A stretch of 64,000 nt of DNA from Saxidomus purpurata. Taxonomy: Eukaryota > Mollusca > Bivalvia > Venerida > Veneridae. A program made the position numbers and the translations under genes. The stretch is taken from the NCBI GenBank assembly GCA_022818135.1, contig JAFMSR010000019.1:35641639-35705638 (forward strand), in the 5' to 3' direction. Below are positions 44,410 through 54,360 of this stretch, piece after piece. The notes below the pieces were generated by a model, which was given only the letters and a program-made list of their open reading frames with translations, ran no database searches and was not told the origin of the DNA. How positions within the stretch are numbered: the stretch's first letter is position 1; every line of letters starts with the position of its first letter.

Positions 44410-47340
44410 TTATACAGTTGTAACTATACTTCTTTTTCTCCCAGTACTTTCATCTTCAGACTCGCTCCTTTCTGATGAAGAGTTAAGCTGTGCTTGTCGT
44501 CTTGCTAATAACATCTCTGTTTTTGTCAGATGCTGTGTTGGCAAACTTTTTACTGAACTATTTAACAAACTTGACCGTAACTTTTCTGAATTATCAGCCT
44601 CTTCATATTCAAACCTATTTGCACAAATGCTATTGGAACCAGTCTGTTTTACATTGTTTGAAAATGGCACATTTGAATTATCAGTGTAAACATTAGTGTC
44701 TGTTTCATCATTTCGTTTTTGATTAACATCTGGACTTTTTGGACATATTTTTAACATATCAGTTTTTTGAACAGGGAAACTATGCATGTTCATATTTTCA
44801 CTTTCATCATCTGATTTGTCAATGTCAATCAAATATTCTGCACTTCGTTTCAAACTTGAAGTAGACGAACCTAGAGTTTGACTAGAATTGTCGTCAATTT
44901 CATATTTCTTTTCAAATTTCATGCTTTTGTTAAGTTTTGCTTCCTTTTTGTTCGCTTTTGATTCGCTTTTGTTTAGTTTGGCTTGAGCTTTAAGTTCAGC
45001 TTTCAACTGTTTTTGTTCTGCTTTACTCAACTTCACTTCAGATTTGTTCATTTTGTTTTCCTTCTCTTTCTTGTTCTGTTTAGCACTAGATTCAATCACT
45101 TTCTTCCCCTCTTTCTCAGACACAATCATAGACTTGCTCTGCTTATCGCTTGACTTTTTTGAACCACCTCCAAACATTTTACTTACTGCGTTAAGAAAAC
45201 CTGAAGAGCCTCGGAAAGCCTTTTTCTTCTTTGTAGACATTCCAGAAATATCAGACGCTCGTAACCTATCATCCCTTCGAATCCATACCTCTTGGTTTTC
45301 ATCGTAGTCATAGTGGGACACGGACAAGTTTTCTGAGAAATTTAAACTTTCTGAACGTTTAACTAGGGGTAATGTTCGACTTGTGTCTTCTGCATGTGGA
45401 AGTGTTGCATAGTCGTTATGTGATTTCTTTTTTGTCCACGTTCCAGAGTGAATTCTACCAAATTCTAGTTCTATCTCACTCATGGAACCACTTTTACTGA
45501 GTCTTTTTGCAGGTGACCCAGTCAAGTCCATTCTACTTGTATCAACTGTGTCATCATAGAAACTGTCCTTTTTATTCTTACTATCTTCTATACTTTTTGA
45601 CATCACCTCAATTGACTTTTCAACATTAGATGCCCATGCATCATCCAGATTATATTCTACACCTATTTCAAAGGCAGAGAAATCTCTGCATGTTTTGTTT
45701 AATTCATTGTCATCAAATATAGACCGAATCTGCTTTGATGCCTTGCCTTCATTACTTGAAACACTAGCACTTTTCTTCATATACACCGACGACACTTCCG
45801 AATTGTCATGTGATGGAATCTGACTTTTGTCATTTGTAACATCTAATTTGTCATAAGTTGAACTTCTATTTAAACCTTCCACTACTGATTCTTCTAAGAT
45901 ATACGTGTTCCTGTTTACATTTGGTCTTGGTGAGCTTTCACGTTTAACTGCTTCTTCTTGTGCAAACTTTCCTTTCTTTTTATTGTCCTTTGACTTTCCT
46001 TTACCTTTGGCAATAGGCAATTTTGACACAATTGATTTTTTGTCCGTCTTACTCTTTTCTTTATCCTCAGATTTCCAAAGACCAGAAATTTTGCTTGTAT
46101 AACCTTTCTTACCATTTTGCTTTTTGTCGATTTTGTTTGTTTCGCTTCCACTGGATCCTTTACGACTCATATTGACTGGTGTTGTAGGTCTGGAGTTACT
46201 CTGTTTTAAACTGTTATTGGAGCCTGTTTTGATTAACCCACTGGAAACACTTGTAAGTGAAACGCCACTGCTAGATTTAGTCACTCTATCTCTACTTGAA
46301 GAACTTTTCAAACTCTGTCCACTACCGGATTTATTCAGCCCAGGCTTACAAGGACTTGGAATTTTCGAATTCATTGAAGGTTTTGCCGACTTTTTCAATT
46401 CAGATGTTCCTGTCTTTTTCAGTTTAGAATCCTTTTTGTTGTTTGGTGTCTGCTCTGACGCAAAAGTGTAACTACTAAGAGCTTTACTCCAAGAATCAGG
46501 TGGACTGTCGCTAGAAGTTGTAGAGAAGCTATTACTGTTGTTAGAAGTATTGCTGTAGTTAGACTTTGATGAACCACTTGAATTACGATTGGCGTTTGAT
46601 TCATTGAAACCCTTCTGTCTCATTCGAACTGCTGCTATGTTCTCTTTATTCTTTTCATCTGGAGAAATCACTGGAGCATTTTTGTTTGTTGTTTCTTTTA
46701 TAAATGTTCCTTGTTTGGAAATAGATCTTGGCTTTTCTGACATGCTGCTTGTGTCATTTGCTTGTCTTGCATTTGATTTCGATGGAATTTTAGAGGGTGA
46801 ATTTGACATCTGACTCTTGTTGGTCGAGCTAGTGCTCCTATTACTTGAAGCACTTCGATTCGCAGAACCACTTCTGTTTGCAGAGTCACTACGGTTAATT
46901 GATTCACTTCGGTTAGTTGATGAACTTCGATAACCATGCACCTGTTTTAAACTCTGCTGTGCCCTTTGATCAAGGGATGAAGACCTTTGTGGTGGACTAA
47001 CCTTACTTGCCTTAGACTTTTGAGGAGCCTGACTTGTTTTAACTGGGGTACTTGATGCCTGTGGCATGGTGCGCAGAGATTTCTTTCCAGTTGTCGACTG
47101 ATTTACATTGGATGGTGAAGAAGCACCTGGAACAGTTCTTGGTGAAATTTTTCCAACACTAGACACATTCTGTGTTCTACATTTATTTGTTTTTGATGCA
47201 GACGTGGCTGAAGGAGTTGGTGACGGTACAGACTTACTACTATACAAAGGTTTTCTTCTGCCACGAACACCTTTGACTTCTGCTTCTATGATTTTCTGTG
47301 TTTCAGAAACATTACCTGGCTTCAGAATCCTGGGTCTTCT
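44410..47340 (-). CDS. APC: APC (adenomatous polyposis coli) homologue, C-terminal part, 5' end cut by gap
   Basis: One reading frame of 976 codons runs without a stop from the gap edge at 47340 down to the stop ending at 44410; there is no start here, and the protein continues into the gap. The first visible residues contain PRILKPG followed by a spaced K/E/G/R-rich stretch, as in the vertebrate APC segment after the SAMP repeats. Further matches in the right order are TFIKE (visible residues about 212-216), SGTW (about 632-635) and EVWIR (about 684-688). The region is Ser/Lys/Asn-rich like the APC basic domain. It has SxIP-type EB1-binding motifs (SKIP about 183 and 325, SQIP about 506) and ends in TTV, a class I PDZ ligand like the end of vertebrate APC. 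APC is the scaffold of the beta-catenin destruction complex in Wnt signalling; this C-terminal part binds microtubules, EB1 and PDZ proteins. The armadillo and 15/20-residue repeats are not in the window. A lysine-rich stretch (about 754-811) looks lineage-specific. Confidence 0.93.
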   Translation of the reverse strand, partial: RRPRILKPGNVSETQKIIEAEVKGVRGRRKPLYSSKSVPSPTPSATSASKTNKCRTQNVSSVGKISPRTVPGASSPSNVNQSTTGKKSLRTMPQASSTPVKTSQAPQKSKASKVSPPQRSSSLDQRAQQSLKQVHGYRSSSTNRSESINRSDSANRSGSANRSASSNRSTSSTNKSQMSNSPSKIPSKSNARQANDTSSMSEKPRSISKQGTFIKETTNKNAPVISPDEKNKENIAAVRMRQKGFNESNANRNSSGSSKSNYSNTSNNSNSFSTTSSDSPPDSWSKALSSYTFASEQTPNNKKDSKLKKTGTSELKKSAKPSMNSKIPSPCKPGLNKSGSGQSLKSSSSRDRVTKSSSGVSLTSVSSGLIKTGSNNSLKQSNSRPTTPVNMSRKGSSGSETNKIDKKQNGKKGYTSKISGLWKSEDKEKSKTDKKSIVSKLPIAKGKGKSKDNKKKGKFAQEEAVKRESSPRPNVNRNTYILEESVVEGLNRSSTYDKLDVTNDKSQIPSHDNSEVSSVYMKKSASVSSNEGKASKQIRSIFDDNELNKTCRDFSAFEIGVEYNLDDAWASNVEKSIEVMSKSIEDSKNKKDSFYDDTVDTSRMDLTGSPAKRLSKSGSMSEIELEFGRIHSGTWTKKKSHNDYATLPHAEDTSRTLPLVKRSESLNFSENLSVSHYDYDENQEVWIRRDDRLRASDISGMSTKKKKAFRGSSGFLNAVSKMFGGGSKKSSDKQSKSMIVSEKEGKKVIESSAKQNKKEKENKMNKSEVKLSKAEQKQLKAELKAQAKLNKSESKANKKEAKLNKSMKFEKKYEIDDNSSQTLGSSTSSLKRSAEYLIDIDKSDDESENMNMHSFPVQKTDMLKICPKSPDVNQKRNDETDTNVYTDNSNVPFSNNVKQTGSNSICANRFEYEEADNSEKLRSSLLNSSVKSLPTQHLTKTEMLLARRQAQLNSSSERSESEDESTGRKRSIVTTV

Positions 47341-47840
47341 NNNNNNNNNNNNNNNNNNNNNNNNNNNNNNNNNNNNNNNNNNNNNNNNNNNNNNNNNNNN
47401 NNNNNNNNNNNNNNNNNNNNNNNNNNNNNNNNNNNNNNNNNNNNNNNNNNNNNNNNNNNNNNNNNNNNNNNNNNNNNNNNNNNNNNNNNNNNNNNNNNNN
47501 NNNNNNNNNNNNNNNNNNNNNNNNNNNNNNNNNNNNNNNNNNNNNNNNNNNNNNNNNNNNNNNNNNNNNNNNNNNNNNNNNNNNNNNNNNNNNNNNNNNN
47601 NNNNNNNNNNNNNNNNNNNNNNNNNNNNNNNNNNNNNNNNNNNNNNNNNNNNNNNNNNNNNNNNNNNNNNNNNNNNNNNNNNNNNNNNNNNNNNNNNNNN
47701 NNNNNNNNNNNNNNNNNNNNNNNNNNNNNNNNNNNNNNNNNNNNNNNNNNNNNNNNNNNNNNNNNNNNNNNNNNNNNNNNNNNNNNNNNNNNNNNNNNNN
47801 NNNNNNNNNNNNNNNNNNNNNNNNNNNNNNNNNNNNNNNN
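47341..47840. other. Assembly gap (500 N)
   Basis: Exactly 500 N, a size usually used as a placeholder. APC coding sequence enters it from the left. The right edge is repeat DNA, so the two sides may not be truly adjacent. Confidence 0.99.
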
Positions 47841-48195
47841 GGTCAAGGTCACACTTGGAGTTTATAGGTAATGAAATGCTGTAATATATGCATACATTTG
47901 TGTCCGGACTGTAAGTTTGTCATGCATTGAAGGATTTTAAAATAACTTTGCACAAATGTTCAACACATCAAGACCATGTGTCGCGGCAAGAATCATGTCC
48001 CTACCTCAAAGGTCAAGGTCACACATAGAGTTTAAAAGTAATGGAATACTGTATGCTTAGTAACTCTGTCATGCATGGAAGGATTTTAAAATTACATGGC
48101 ACAATTGTTGAGCACATGGAGAGGGCACAGACTGTGAGACACCTCTATCTGGGGCATTTGTCACCTGTGAGGGACAGCTCTTGTTTGAAAATGGC
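47841..48195 (+). repeat. Dispersed repeat ending GAGGGACAGCTCTTGT (truncated by the gap)
   Basis: Shares 'AAGGTCAAGGTCACAC', 'TCATGCATTGAAGGAT' and 'GAGCACATGGAGAGG'-like blocks with 53930-54360 and 60945-61110. Confidence 0.65.
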
Positions 48196-48439
48196 TTACC
48201 CTTGCGCTGATCGACAAGTCATGGGTTTAAGCCGACTGATGTCTTAATATAACACAGTTTATTACTGAGGAATGTTGTTGTATGGGTTTAAAGTCCGCTG
48301 CGTCCATATTTCAGTCATCGGTACAGTCAAGCAGTTTACCTAACCATCATTCCCGGGAAGCGCTATCATCCATAAAAAACTACCAACTTTCTGACATGAA
48401 ACAGTCATGGTCGATAGCAGGACTCGAACCGATGACCCT

Positions 48440-48612
48440 CAATAAGTGAGAGGTTACAGTGATTTTAAGTCATCCAGGAGGTTGCAGGTTTGAGCCCCAC
48501 AAGGGTTATGACTGTACCTCATATGACACCAGTACTGGATTTTCCAGGAAGCGGATTGAGAGTGACTCTATAAGCTATAAGCTTTTTTCACAATTATGCT
48601 AAAATAAGTAAG
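48440..48612 (+). mobile_element. tRNA-derived SINE
   Basis: A B-box-like GGTTTGAGCCCC follows AGGAGGTTGC, and the tail contains CCAGGAAGCGGATTGAGAGT, ending AAGCTTTTTTCACAATT, a tail I associate with bivalve SINEs. Immediately to the left a B box (GGTTCGAGTCC) lies on the opposite strand at about 48422-48432, suggesting a second SINE head facing it. Confidence 0.55.
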
Positions 48613-48811
48613 TACTAATATATGTAAGTCAATGTCTCAATCCACTCGACCACTGAGACGGACTTGCTGAGGAATATAGTCTAGTACTGGTCCACCAAAG
48701 GAACGATGGTTAGGTAATCTGTCTATGTGCAAATGACTGAAATAGTGGAAACTGCATTCAGCCCGAAGAAATGAATTTCTTTGCCAACATTTTGCCACCA
48801 TATTTCAGGTT

Positions 48812-49066
48812 ATGTTTGAATGCATCCATTATGTGGAGAAGTATAAACTGATTGGGTCTAAAGATGAAGGAGAGGACTAGATTACATTGTACAAGGTATA
48901 TCTGGAACACTGCCCAGTTTTAACTGCTACAGCTTGTAGACACAAGCAATGGAATAGACTACGTGTACACAATGGTTCTATTCAGTATACTCTAGCTCGT
49001 CTACAAACTTTTGACAGCCGCATGCAGCAGGTTATAGAAGGGATTCAAGGGAACGGGAATCGTTAG
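48812..49066 (+). other. Possible orphan exon or coding remnant, unrecognised
   Basis: A TTTCAG precedes a frame reading VMFECIHYVEKYKL, which reaches a TAG after about 25 codons. The frame then stays open and protein-like, with the piece YLEHCPVLTATACRHKQWNR and later ARLQTFDSRMQQVIEGIQ. Composition is unlike the surrounding repeats. I cannot name the family. It may be a fragment of a host gene or of a transposon. Confidence 0.3.
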
Positions 49067-50126
49067 TTTCATTATGTAACAACTACAGACATTTTATGCC
49101 ACAGGTAAACAACAAAGGCTGAAGTGACAGGTTTAAATGATCTAGTAGATCCATCAGATTTCAATTCCTGCATAGGCCTCCAGTCAGCAGGCCTATTACC
49201 GGATTGGTATCTTGACTGCTGCAAAAAGAGTTACAGGGTAAGAACTAAGTGCTTGACTGCTTGAGTACAATCATGAAACTGTTGTATCTGCATATAAACT
49301 AAGAAACATACACAGCAGATTAATAATCAGCCCTCCGTATGTCAGTCTAGTTCCAAGTAGATAAAGATACTTGCCTTCATCAGGGATATTTTGTCAGCAT
49401 TTCAGTGAGAAAATGCTCTTGCTAGGCTGATCTTAGCGAAAGAGTGTGAAATGCAACTCTTGCCAGATTTAGTATTTAAAGGTGTATATGCCATGATATA
49501 AGTACAAACTTGAATTACAGTGTTCTGACATGCCAGCTGATTATGTTGCACACTGATTACTCTGTTATAGAATTTTCAACTACATTTGTATGTAGTTGTT
49601 TGCATTTCAACTTTTCTTTTTTTGAAAGACATAAAACTCCTTATCTAATGAATGCCTTGAAAGATTTTCTCAGTTGTTTATCTCATATAGATGACATGCA
49701 GAACCCATGTTCCAACCCTGCTGGCTCAAAGTTTAGACAAGCAGAATTTATGTTCCAAGGTCAAGGTCACCCATTGGGTCATAAGTTTTTTATGCTGCAC
49801 TGTTTATATTGTTATTTCAAGACTGAAGCCAAGAACTGTCAATGACATTCCTACAAAACTTGAACGACATGAAATAAGAAACTCCATGAAGCTTCCATTT
49901 GTTATTTTGCACAAAATACAGTGTTTTATACTGAATCATTACATATTTTATGACACATTGTTCAGCTTTGGAACCATACAGTTGGCAAGGTCCTCCTCTG
50001 CAGCAAAGTACACATTTTTCATAGCTGTTGTGATAGCCAACTCGCTCTTTGCCAATGAATTTTCTCGACACACTGTCATGTTTGTTTGCAACTTCACCGC
50101 TCTGGCAGCATCTTCGTGTTCTGAAA

Positions 50127-51200
50127 TCAAAAGCAAATATTTGCCGACTTGGAATACGGGTTTGAAAGCCTCCCAGGTTTTTTCTTTAGACGTTCTTCTC
50201 TGACTTGTTCAAACCCTTCCAGATGGCGCACATTGTCAGATTTGCTGATATTTGGGCCAATATTCGACTGTTTTCGTTTCGTCACCTTCGTCCTTGGCCA
50301 TTCTGTTACTCTGCTTGGCTGCCTTAGGTGTTTCAATAAGTGTTCTTTGCCAGAATTAGAATCATCAGAGATATGTACCGTGAGACCTGCAGGAAACATT
50401 GCTGATGATCTGGCATTGGGAAGTGGCCTTGATGGATCTGCATCATCGCATTCCGATTCCAAGGTCACGGCTCCTGACTCGAGTGGCATTATTTGGTCCT
50501 CTTTCTCCTTGCTGCTGCTGATTTCTCCGTTGCCAGGACCCTCCCAGCTGTCGAACAGAGGGGTTGTATACATGTACTCTGGCCTCTTATTTAGAGGATA
50601 CACTTCCTTCACCAGATCAACAAACTTATTGTAAACATTCTCCTTGCTCTCCACCACATTATCTCCCCTAAATGGCCCTCAAACTGTTGAGATTTTTTGC
50701 CAGCAATGTGTCTGAAATGATCTTTTGCATGCTTCCATAGGCCTTCAATTTTGTTAGTGTTCACTGTTATAATAGCTCCAGTTGCCTTATTTCTGTACTC
50801 TTTCTTGAATGAAAACTTATGTAAAACACATGTAAAATGTCAGGATCCTTCGTTTAAGTGAAAATATGTCCACCAGCCATCACTGTATATTGAGGATCCT
50901 TGCATGACATGTCTTTATTATAACTGGAACCAGAGTTTGTGCCCTCCTGTCGCTCACTGAGCAGAGAATGGCGGTATTGCTGGTTCTCTCTATCAAGCCA
51001 AAGATCCAAACTTTCAGGCCCTTGTGTGGATTGCCTCTGTGATACTTGACGCAATGACCTAATAACGACTTGTCTATTTCAGTTTCTCCGGAGAGAACCT
51101 TACGTTTTGTTCTTCTGTGGAAGTGCTCATTAAATAGCTTCCTCATGTAACTGGCCTAGTTCACAGCTGTTGTTGTGTGATACACTCCTGATATTTGGAT
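50127..51200 (-). pseudogene. Merlin/ISXO2-like transposase, degenerate
   Basis: Minus-strand translation in order gives MRKLFNEHFHRRTKRK, then GETEIDKSLLG with KYHRGNP and VWIFGLIER, then IYSDGWWTYFHLNEG, and NTNKIEGLWKHAKDHFR. This series is diagnostic of the ISXO2-like DDE domain of Merlin transposases: the first acidic residue in EIDKS, the second in SDGW, and the NxIEGLWxHAK block. The frame is interrupted by a TAG where Trp is expected (near 51158), a frameshift near 50890, a TGA near 50855 and another frameshift near 50655. The last 176 codons (50657-50127) continue past the catalytic domain in an open frame with low-complexity sequence. It is a dead element. DDE catalysis moves DNA by cut and paste. 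Confidence 0.82.
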
Positions 51201-51649
51201 CGCTTTAAAGATAAATCTTTCATAAAATAATTGGCGCCAATTGCATTCAAATGCATCAGAATAGCATTTGGTTTCCGTTGGTTTGTGTAAAATTCATCAA
51301 CATTTTATCTTCACAAATAATCAATAAATAAAATCAGTTACAAATTTATATTTAAAAAAAGATACAGGTTGGAATACTATAAATATTAGATGAAAAATTA
51401 CATAAAGTACAAATCATTCAGCAATAAACATTGAGACATACATTGCATTTCCAAGTTTGTTCATCTTCAGTGGATTGCCAGCGTTGGTGGTTGTGATCTA
51501 TTGCTGCAACTGGTTTCGGATCCTGTAAACTGGATGAGTGTATGCAAATCGTTTAGCACAGTACATTAAGATAAGCTGGTGAAAAACCAAGTTCAGCTTT
51601 ACTCCTGTAATAAGACATCATAAATGTTTTTAGTTCACCTGGCTTTTAC

Positions 51650-52312
51650 AGGATGAGCTTTTAGGATGGATGATTGTCTGTGGTCTGCCAACATTTTGCT
51701 TCAAACGACATCTCCTCTAAAACCACTGGCCCAATGTTGTTGAAAATTTGCAGGGATGTTCCTTTATAAAACTCAAATTGTTCAAAGAATTCCATTCCAT
51801 GCAGAACTCTAGTTGCTATTGCAACAAATAGAAAAACACTTTTAAAATCTTCTCTCTGAAACCCCAAGGTCTAAAGCTTAGATATTTACCATGTAGCTTT
51901 GTCTAGTGGACCTCTACCAACTTGAAGATGGTTCAAATTATGATCCCCCGGGTCAAAATTGACCCTGCCAAGTGGGTCACTTGGTTTAACATAGGCTTAT
52001 ATTGGAAAAAAATTTAAAATCTTCTCTGAAACCACAGGGTGAAGAGCTTAGATGTTTAGCATTGCCTTGAAGACCTCTTCTAAGTTTATTCAAATTATAC
52101 CCCTGGGGTCAATATTGGCCCTGCCCAGGGGGTCACTTGTTTTACAAAGAAGTATAAAGGAAAACCTTTAAAAATCTTCTCCTCCAAAACCTTCAGGTTT
52201 AGAGCCTAGATATTAAGTTTCAGTATTAATTTTGTTGACATTAATTCCAGCTGCTTACCACATGAAATATGACTTCCTGAGATGTGCAAATTAGGGTTAA
52301 CTTAGTTCTCTT
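51650..52312 (-). repeat. Same dispersed repeat family, minus strand
   Basis: Read on the minus strand it opens AACAAGAGAACTAAG and ends with blocks like those at 11060-11200, including an AGCAACTAGAGTTCTG-like segment. It is a diverged copy outside the duplication. Confidence 0.55.
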
Positions 52313-53603
52313 GTTAGCTCCTCTGAGCACTTAGCAAGCATACAGCAGGGAATTAGAAGCTGTGCAAATATGTTATGTTCTCGACAAATGAACAAAAAGA
52401 TAGGAAAGATAGCTCTTACTCTTTGGTTTGCCCACACTATTGGTGTATAAGGAATTGCAGCTGTTCGAAGCAACCAATCTGTTTGCAACCAAAGTTTCAG
52501 TTAGACTTGCACCAAGTTATTTTGATGGTTTATGAAGACATTGACCTGTGAGGTCAATGCTCAAAGTTTAAGTGACATTGTGCCTGTTAAAAATATTTTC
52601 ATTCATTCATTTCCTCTCCGAAAAATTTAGAATATTGGAATATTCTTTAGTTACTGTAGCCAAATATGAATGTATACCAATGTGCTTCCATGTGAGTATA
52701 GCGTAGTACAGCCAGTTGTAAAATGCTGTGACTAGGACTTTCAAAAAACTTTATACATGTCAATCAAAAGTTGTTCCTAAGGATAATAATTTTACTTATA
52801 ACAGAACAAAATTAAACATTTTTGAAAGCATGTAGAATTATCTTCACATTTATGTAATTTTCATTCTAGAATATTGAAAATAAGGGACAAATTTCATGTT
52901 ATAAACATATGAAAACAAAATATTTAAAGTTCCGTGGAACTCATGTTGTTGGTGTTGTTGATTCTGTTCTTATTGTTGAGGTTTCCCATACTTCTTTAGA
53001 AGATTCAACACTCCTTTCCATTTTTCAGGTAGAAGGAATAATCTTATCATAAATGAAAATGTATGAGCAAGAAACGTTTTTGAAAAAGATATTTGACCTT
53101 CAGTTCTGCATGCAACAAGACTGATTCGAACGAATCACGTGCAATATAAATGTCATAGGCCACAATTTAGTAAAATCAAAATGAAACTTTATAGCAATAT
53201 TCTCATTAGTTAAATCTTGGTCAAGTTTGCTATTTGGTCAAATAGGGTAAAAAATTAGGTCGCTAGGTGAAATTAAAGAAAATTTTGTGAGCACTCTAGG
53301 GCCAGAGTTTTTTTATTTTTCGTTTACGGGAATTTTTTCAAAAATAAGCGCCAGGAGGAGGGAATAAAAATAAGAAAAAGATGTCGAAAAATGAGCGTCG
53401 AGAAAAAAGAATAAAAATAAGATGGATTTTCCACATTTTTTTCTTTTTTTTTGAAACCTTTATAGAATGTATGTTTTGAAGTTGTGCACACTTGTTTTGT
53501 ACTCCATACTGCCTGTTGTATAATAGTTCTGTATTATAAAGGCAAAACAAGCTGTCATTTTCACAAGATGATTATTAGTGACATGGTTGAGTGTGAGCTT
53601 GTC

Positions 53604-53925
53604 ATGCCAAAGGTACTGGGTTCAATTCTCGGTTTGGCCTAAAGGTTGTTCTCCTCTCGGTTACTTCAATGGCGACGAGGATAAGTTCTGATAACTCGGT
53701 GACTGGGAATAGGCCACCAGGGGAGCAATAATGGGCTAGAAACTGCAAGGCTGCACAGTTGATGTCCGGCGCCATAACATAAAGAGGGGAAGAGTGTAGT
53801 GATATAGGCCACTTCAAACAGCCTTGCTGTTGGGACACCTCTTTAGCGACATGACTGTGTGTGCACCTTTCATGCCAAAGATACTGGGTTTCGATTCCCG
53901 GTTGGGTCTAAAGATTTTATGCCCC
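53604..53925 (+). mobile_element. Two tRNA-like SINE heads in tandem
   Basis: B-box-like GGGTTCAATTCTCGG near 53629 and GGGTTTCGATTCCCGG near 53887 are each preceded by CATGCCAAAGRTACT and followed by a TTGGCCTAAAG/TTGGGTCTAAAG block. The arrangement suggests two related SINE copies. Confidence 0.5.
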
Positions 53926-53929
53926 CAAA

Positions 53930-54360
53930 GGGTGGCATATAAAAATCGCACCGTCCGTCTGTCTGTCCGTCCGTCTGTGCGTCCCCACTTACAAATTCGT
54001 GTCCAGACTGTAACTCTGTCATGCATTGAAGGATCTTAAAATAACTTGGCACAAATGTCTAGCACATCAAGACGACGTGTCGCGTGCAAGACCCACGTCC
54101 CTACCTCAAAGGTCAAGGTCACACTTAGAGTTTGAAGGTAATGGAATCCTGTATATATGCACACATTCATGTCCGGACTGTAACTTTGTCATGCATTGAA
54201 GGATCTTAAAATAACTTGGCACAAATGTCTAGCACATCAAGCCGATGTGTTGCATGGATTTTAAAATTACATACCACAATTATTGAGCACATGGAGAGGA
54301 CAAAGACTGTGAGACACCTCTTTCGGGGGCATTCGTCACCTGTGAGGGACAGCTCTTGTT
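53930..54360 (+). repeat. Dispersed repeat with GTCCGTCTGT opening (complete copy)
   Basis: It opens with TATGCCCCCAAAGGGTGGCA, runs through a CCGTCTGT/CCGTCCGT tract, has two internal units with ATGCATTGAAGGATCTTAAA, and ends GAGGGACAGCTCTTG. I recognise it as a common clam-type repeat (from memory). Confidence 0.65.

Larger units (their letters stand above)
26036..44954 (+). repeat. Segmental duplication, unit 2 (18.9 kb, direct)
   Basis: This is the second copy of the block starting at 5917. It contains GPI-type gene copy 3 and continues without a break into the full APC exon at 44954, so this unit is joined to the intact APC locus. Relative to unit 1 it has gained a foldback element (34904-36098) and kept a complete TTAA MITE (36494-36860). 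It lacks the 1.84-kb segment of unit 1. Divergence is very uneven: almost none in the APC end, a few percent around the GPI-type gene. Confidence 0.9.

Noticed and set aside
46124..46471. 115-codon plus-strand frame and other frames over 44387-46813
   Set aside because: Antisense or shifted shadows of the APC coding frame, created by its Ser/Lys-rich codons.
47108..47884. Long open frames spanning the N run on both strands
   Set aside because: They are open only because N has no stop codon; the real frame is APC on the minus strand up to 47340.
50149..50634. 161-codon plus-strand frame
   Set aside because: Antisense to the open tail of the Merlin-type transposase relic.
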